64,000 nt of DNA from Rhodospirillales bacterium. Its GTDB lineage: Bacteria; Pseudomonadota; Alphaproteobacteria; Rhodospirillales; Thalassospiraceae. The translations under genes were made by a program, and so were the position numbers. This document shows positions 60,123-64,000 of this stretch, piece after piece. The stretch lies in the NCBI GenBank assembly GCA_019634165.1, contig JAHQVT010000012.1, positions 367,528 through 431,527 on the forward strand, read 5' to 3'. The notes below the pieces were generated by a model. The model had not been told where the DNA came from and made no database searches. It saw only the letters and a list, made by a program, of their open reading frames with translations. The stretch's first letter is position 1. Each line of letters opens with the position of its first letter.

Positions 60123-63100
60123 TTAATCGTTGTTGCGCGCGCTTAGCTGTTTGGTGGTTCGATCAAGCCTTTCGGCAAGAACCCGGATGAGCTGAACAGC
60201 AACGGCTTGGTCCTGTCGGACCAGGCCTAAGAATTCGGCTTTGTCGAGTTTGAGGACGGTCATGTCTTCGGCTGCGCGAATGGTTGCAGAACGCGGTGCA
60301 TCGACCAGAAGGGCGATTTCACCGATGACTTCCTTGGGATGAACATCACGAAGCTTAAGCGTTTGGTGTTCTTCGGTGGTGAGCCAGATTTCACCGAGGC
60401 CGGAAATGACGATAAAGGCAGCATCGCCCGGATCACCTTGTTTGACCAGGACCTCGCCACGCTTGAATGTCAGGCGAGGGCTGGTAAAGGCAAGCAGTTT
60501 GACAACACTTGGGTCAAGACCGGCAAAGAGCGGAATGGTTCGAAGTAGGCGAACTTCCTGATCAATGTCGCCGTCACTAAGCGCAAGGCTATCTTCGTCA
60601 ACTTCAACCGTTTCAGATGCGTCATCGTCATTTTTGCTGCGGCGTTTGACCAGCTTGCCATTCGACATGTGTAAGAAGATATCGAACTTGTCTTTGTTCT
60701 GATCGTCGCCATCGACCCATACCAGACTGGTTTTGTCGTTTTCATCGGTTAGATAACTGATGACACTTTCACGGGTTTCACGATCAAGTGCTGATAGGCC
60801 TTCATCAACGACAAGGAGGTCCGGGTTTTTAATCAAAGCCCGAACAAGGGCAATTTTCTGACGCAGGGTTTGTGACATCCGGCTGCCGCCAACACCAACC
60901 CGACTTTCAAGGCCCAGCGCAACCAGCCCTTCATAAAGACCGCCTTCATGGGCGATTTCAAACAGGACTTCACCAACCCGTTCTTCTGAATGCGCACGGC
61001 CATAGGCAAAGCGACCAAACAGCAAGTTATCAAGGATCGGAGCGGCTGGTGCGTAATCGTCTGCTTCGAAGAAGTCGATACGTTTGGCAAGCTCGGGCGG
61101 CATGTTTTCGCGAACGTGTGGGCGGGCCTTTAAGATAAGATTGCGGAAGTTATCATCAATCACCCGTAGACGATGCCGTGCGGGGGTAAGCTGCATGGCG
61201 ACGTCAAGAAGATGAAGTTGATCTTCTTTGCGCATGTCTTCGACATCCACCCCATCGGTACGTTTGAGGATGTTTTTAACTTCGGGGATTTCATCGGCCG
61301 AAACAAAGCTGTAGCGGTCAAAAAACTCATGCCCGGGTGGCAGTCCCGTAAACAGTTCGATCATGAGATCAAGCGTTTCACGGCCCATCCGGATCATTTT
61401 TTCATAGAGCCCGTTGTCGCGCAGACTGCTTTGGATGAATGGGTGTGAAAGGAAATCAAACCGTTTGAATTCTTCGGTACGTGATGGGGTACCGAACATC
61501 AGGTTCACCCCGACTGGGGCATTGTCGTTGTATTTTTCAATGTCATAAGGTTCGACAAGGTCAGAGAGTTCACGTTCTGCCAGAATTTGTTTAAGGCGTG
61601 GACGCACAGCCAGAACCGATTCAACCAGTTCTGGGCGATCTTCTGCACTAATGCGCCGCTGCAGGCCGATGCGATAAATATCGCGATCCAGACCAACGAC
61701 TTCTAACAGTCGCATCAATTCGCTTTGAAGTTCATCGTGGTTTGTAAAGCCAGGGCCGACATAGTCGATCCAATCTGCTGATGGATCATAGGGGATGTTG
61801 CCCGACATTTTGATTTCGTCGAACATCTCGCGGGTCAATTTCCACGGCAGTTCAACCGGATCAGACAGCTCGACCGCATCGACAAACTTTGGGTCGGGAT
61901 AGTCATGGTCATCTGCAGTGCCTTTGGGCGGGTTTTCGATTTTGGCGACGGCTTTGCCTTTGGCGCTATCTGATGGTGCCGCGTTGTCATTATTGCCCAA
62001 AAGCACCGGTTCTTGAGAAGATGATCCATCCTGATCGATAATGACTGGACGATGTTTCAGACCATAAAACAGGTTGTCAGCGATGCTGCCATTAAACAGA
62101 TAGGCATCCGCCCCAACATAGGCCAGACGCTGCCCGACGACGGCTGTTGGAAGGTTACTGGCATCAAGGTCTTTGAACTGAATACGTCCGCCCGTTGGAT
62201 TAAGGATACCTGCCAGAATACGCGCGACCTGTGATTTTCCGCTATCAGATGCGCCGGTCAGAAGGGCTTTGCTGGGTAAGGGCATGTTAAAGGAGACGTT
62301 TTCAACAACCCGTGTTCCATCATCGTCAATCCATGACAATCCGCTAACATCAAGTGGCCCGGCAAGCGCCGGTGACGTCGGTACGATGAGCTGATGTTCG
62401 GGATGAAGATCAGGTAGTTCGAACTGTTCGTGAAGTTGTTCATACTTGATGCGGGCATCGGCAAGGCGCTGATAATAAGCAAGAAGTTCCTTCCACGGTG
62501 CGGCCATGTCTTTGTAGGCAGCCAAGGCTGCGACCAGTGCGCCAAAGCTAAGATTGCCCTTGATCACCAGATAACCGCCAATCGAATAGAAGAAGAATGG
62601 CGTGATCTGCGCGATGAAGTTGTTCAGGAACTTGATAAAGAATTTGCGAAAATAGATTTCCTTGCGGATATCAAAAATCCGGCCCAAACGCTGGGTAAAG
62701 TGGGTGAGTTCATAGCCTTGGGTTTCGTTGGCGCGGATATCGGTTGCACCACCAACTGTTTCGCCAAGATGTTCTGACATCCGGCGCACATTTTGAACGC
62801 GCTCCTTGCCCAGAAGGTTGACCCGTCGTTGCAATTTCGGGATCAAGTAACCTTGCAACGGATAAAAGGCAATCGCTGCCATCCCCATGAGCGGGTCTTG
62901 AATAAAGATAAAGGCCGAAATCGTAATTAGAATACCGCCTTGATAAAGCGGAAGTGAAATTGCCTCGCCAAAGAAGCCGCCAAGCGGTTCGGCTTCGGCG
63001 GTGATCATGGAAACAATTTCGCCCTGACTGGTTTTGCGAAAATGCGGCAGGGGAAAGCGTAAAACCCGATCAAACAATGTATAGCGCAGGCGGCGCAACA

Positions 63101-63392
63101 TACGTTCGGCCATGACGCCCTGATAGACATTGATGAAATATTTGAAGCCGCCATTTACGAAAACAAGCGCAAGGAAAATACCCGAAAGGGCAAAAAGATA
63201 TTCAATCTGATTAAATGAAATTCCGGCAATGCTATAAGGCGCACCGGCACCGCCAATGGCTTCGTTGACAATCTGTTTTGGCAGATCGAGCGAATAATAC
63301 AAAAACGGAAATGAAAGCAGCGTCACCAGTGTCAGGATGATCTGCTGGAGGCGGCTATGGTGCCAGATATAGGCAAAAACCGATTTGGGCAT
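60123..63392 (-). CDS. ABC exporter-like membrane protein with split degenerate ATPase domain and C-terminal cNMP-binding domain
   Basis: This is a 1089-residue inner-membrane protein; ATG 63392 has GGGA 7 bases upstream, better than GTG 63398. Positions follow the track. A six-segment ABC exporter domain covers about 15-325. The nucleotide-binding domain has Walker A GASDSGKS (382-389), but the Q-loop Gln is replaced (AYVGADAYLF), LSGGQ is replaced by MSQTL (841-845), Walker B LLVVDE (861-866) and SALD are kept, and the H-loop His is missing (VWVDGDD). About 340 extra residues (448-787), acidic at first, split the domain. Residues about 950-1075 form a cNMP-binding domain with a good phosphate cassette (GEIALLVDAPRSATIRA). 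The substrate is unknown. Confidence 0.85.
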   Translation of the reverse strand: MPKSVFAYIWHHSRLQQIILTLVTLLSFPFLYYSLDLPKQIVNEAIGGAGAPYSIAGISFNQIEYLFALSGIFLALVFVNGGFKYFINVYQGVMAERMLRRLRYTLFDRVLRFPLPHFRKTSQGEIVSMITAEAEPLGGFFGEAISLPLYQGGILITISAFIFIQDPLMGMAAIAFYPLQGYLIPKLQRRVNLLGKERVQNVRRMSEHLGETVGGATDIRANETQGYELTHFTQRLGRIFDIRKEIYFRKFFIKFLNNFIAQITPFFFYSIGGYLVIKGNLSFGALVAALAAYKDMAAPWKELLAYYQRLADARIKYEQLHEQFELPDLHPEHQLIVPTSPALAGPLDVSGLSWIDDDGTRVVENVSFNMPLPSKALLTGASDSGKSQVARILAGILNPTGGRIQFKDLDASNLPTAVVGQRLAYVGADAYLFNGSIADNLFYGLKHRPVIIDQDGSSSQEPVLLGNNDNAAPSDSAKGKAVAKIENPPKGTADDHDYPDPKFVDAVELSDPVELPWKLTREMFDEIKMSGNIPYDPSADWIDYVGPGFTNHDELQSELMRLLEVVGLDRDIYRIGLQRRISAEDRPELVESVLAVRPRLKQILAERELSDLVEPYDIEKYNDNAPVGVNLMFGTPSRTEEFKRFDFLSHPFIQSSLRDNGLYEKMIRMGRETLDLMIELFTGLPPGHEFFDRYSFVSADEIPEVKNILKRTDGVDVEDMRKEDQLHLLDVAMQLTPARHRLRVIDDNFRNLILKARPHVRENMPPELAKRIDFFEADDYAPAAPILDNLLFGRFAYGRAHSEERVGEVLFEIAHEGGLYEGLVALGLESRVGVGGSRMSQTLRQKIALVRALIKNPDLLVVDEGLSALDRETRESVISYLTDENDKTSLVWVDGDDQNKDKFDIFLHMSNGKLVKRRSKNDDDASETVEVDEDSLALSDGDIDQEVRLLRTIPLFAGLDPSVVKLLAFTSPRLTFKRGEVLVKQGDPGDAAFIVISGLGEIWLTTEEHQTLKLRDVHPKEVIGEIALLVDAPRSATIRAAEDMTVLKLDKAEFLGLVRQDQAVAVQLIRVLAERLDRTTKQLSARNND

Positions 63393-63480
63393 TCGCACGT
63401 CCCGTCTTGTTGCTTGGAACTTTTGTTCCAGTCGCTCGTTTTTGTTTGGGTAGTGTGCAGATTACGCGCCGGCGGCCTGA

Positions 63481-64000
63481 TCAGCCAAGATCGAAACTTT
63501 GTGCCGGTTCGATAAATCCGCAGAAACCATCTGCCTTTGCGTCGGGCTTGTCATAGGCCTGATAATGATACAGCCACATCTTGGCTTTTACATCGTCTGG
63601 CAGGGTAACAAGTTGGTCGTAATGGGCATGCACACCGGAATGACGTGGTCCTAATTCACAATCTTGAAAAATGATATCTGCCTTTCGGTAGAAGGCCATA
63701 TGGGCATCAGGATTGAAAATCGCATCTGTTGTCAGAAAAAAGGACCTTTTCGCACCATGTCCGAACAAGGCATAGGAAATCATGGTGTTTTCGCTGGTGA
63801 CGATATGGGGTGCCGGGATGACATCAAGATGCATGCCCTGCCAATCAAATCCGTCGTTTGTGGTGAGCGGTATGACATCGAAATAAGATGAAAGCTGGCT
63901 ATTGCCATGGTCACTTATTTCAAGCCCGCCCCGCAGAGAATGTTCCCACAATGGGTCAAGAAGTTCGTCAACCGCAAACAGTTTTGCACGGTGGCCGTCA
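63481..64000 (-). CDS. Metallo-beta-lactamase-fold hydrolase, N-terminal part outside the window
   Basis: This is the C-terminal 172 residues of a protein whose frame stays open to the window end (HRAKLFAVDELLDPLWEHSL..). The TTG at 63951 in the track is internal. The pattern HLDVIPAPHIV, FFLTTDAIFNP and IIFQDCELG followed by SGVHAHYDQLVTLP matches the second half of metallo-beta-lactamase fold proteins, with a metal Asp (TTDA) and a late His (HAHY). The catalytic HxHxDH segment should lie in the missing part. It is upstream of, and on the same strand as, the ABC/cNMP gene, 88 bases away. Confidence 0.7.
   Translation of the reverse strand, partial: DGHRAKLFAVDELLDPLWEHSLRGGLEISDHGNSQLSSYFDVIPLTTNDGFDWQGMHLDVIPAPHIVTSENTMISYALFGHGAKRSFFLTTDAIFNPDAHMAFYRKADIIFQDCELGPRHSGVHAHYDQLVTLPDDVKAKMWLYHYQAYDKPDAKADGFCGFIEPAQSFDLG

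Noticed and set aside
1-64000. CRISPR arrays, tRNA/rRNA genes, prophage or integrase genes
   Set aside because: No regularly spaced repeats with spacers, no tRNA or rRNA sequence and no phage or recombinase family was recognised in any gap or ORF.

Overview
The window looks like chromosomal DNA of a marine, heterotrophic alphaproteobacterium. GC content is moderate. Gene families (TRAP and ABC importers, DUF1127, the carboxyspermidine polyamine route, the EnuR/UehABC/EutABC/Doe ectoine system) fit Rhodospirillales, and Thalassospira or a close relative is my best guess. That is an inference; no rRNA or tRNA gene is present to support it. I find 56 protein genes, two of them cut by the window edges, and no CRISPR array, prophage or complete insertion sequence.

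Layout: (1) 1-1.9 kb: the end of a LivF-type ABC operon with a cytosine-deaminase-like amidohydrolase. (2) 2.0-8.7 kb: a polyamine operon in the same order as E. coli ydcSTUV-patD, with a LysR regulator and two matching candidate operators. (3) 8.8-15.3 kb: a histidine kinase/response regulator pair and a molybdenum aldehyde oxidoreductase (2Fe-2S and Mo subunits) with its XdhC and MobA-like maturation genes. (4) 15.5-16.4 kb: DUF1127 and an Lrp regulator. (5) 16.6-24.1 kb: a LacI-controlled sugar or compatible-solute ABC operon with a GH63-like hydrolase and two unusually built permeases. (6) 24.5-29.3 kb: an MFS carrier, carboxynorspermidine decarboxylase and dehydrogenase, and a VOC protein. 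(7) 29.4-37 kb: a second LacI regulator and a ribose-type ABC operon with an isomerase and a Gfo/Idh dehydrogenase. (8) 37.4-44 kb: a 2-hydroxyacid dehydrogenase, a TakP-like TRAP transporter, an amidase, and small membrane proteins. (9) 44-58.5 kb: a complete ectoine/5-hydroxyectoine uptake and degradation region (doeX, doeB, doeA, eutC, eutB, eutA, uehC, uehB, enuR, divergent uehA, then an aminotransferase/aldehyde dehydrogenase pair of doeD/doeC type). (10) 58.7-64 kb: a small membrane protein, a GT2 glycosyltransferase, a very unusual 1089-residue ABC/cNMP-binding protein, and a partial metallo-beta-lactamase-fold protein.

The theme is scavenging and oxidation of organic nitrogen compounds and osmolytes. 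Ectoine breakdown passes through diaminobutyrate and aspartate semialdehyde, which is also the co-substrate of carboxynorspermidine dehydrogenase, so the ectoine and polyamine genes may meet at that metabolite (inference).

The most notable non-standard items are: a 265-bp element inside the ectoine operon that can fold completely into a three-way junction; a 322-bp inverted-repeat-bounded element between LacI operators and their target operon; the ABC/cNMP protein with a split, motif-poor nucleotide-binding domain; a MalF-type permease with a DUF11-like extracytoplasmic domain; matched operator pairs for four different regulators; and stem-loops placed just after every transport binding-protein gene in the window.
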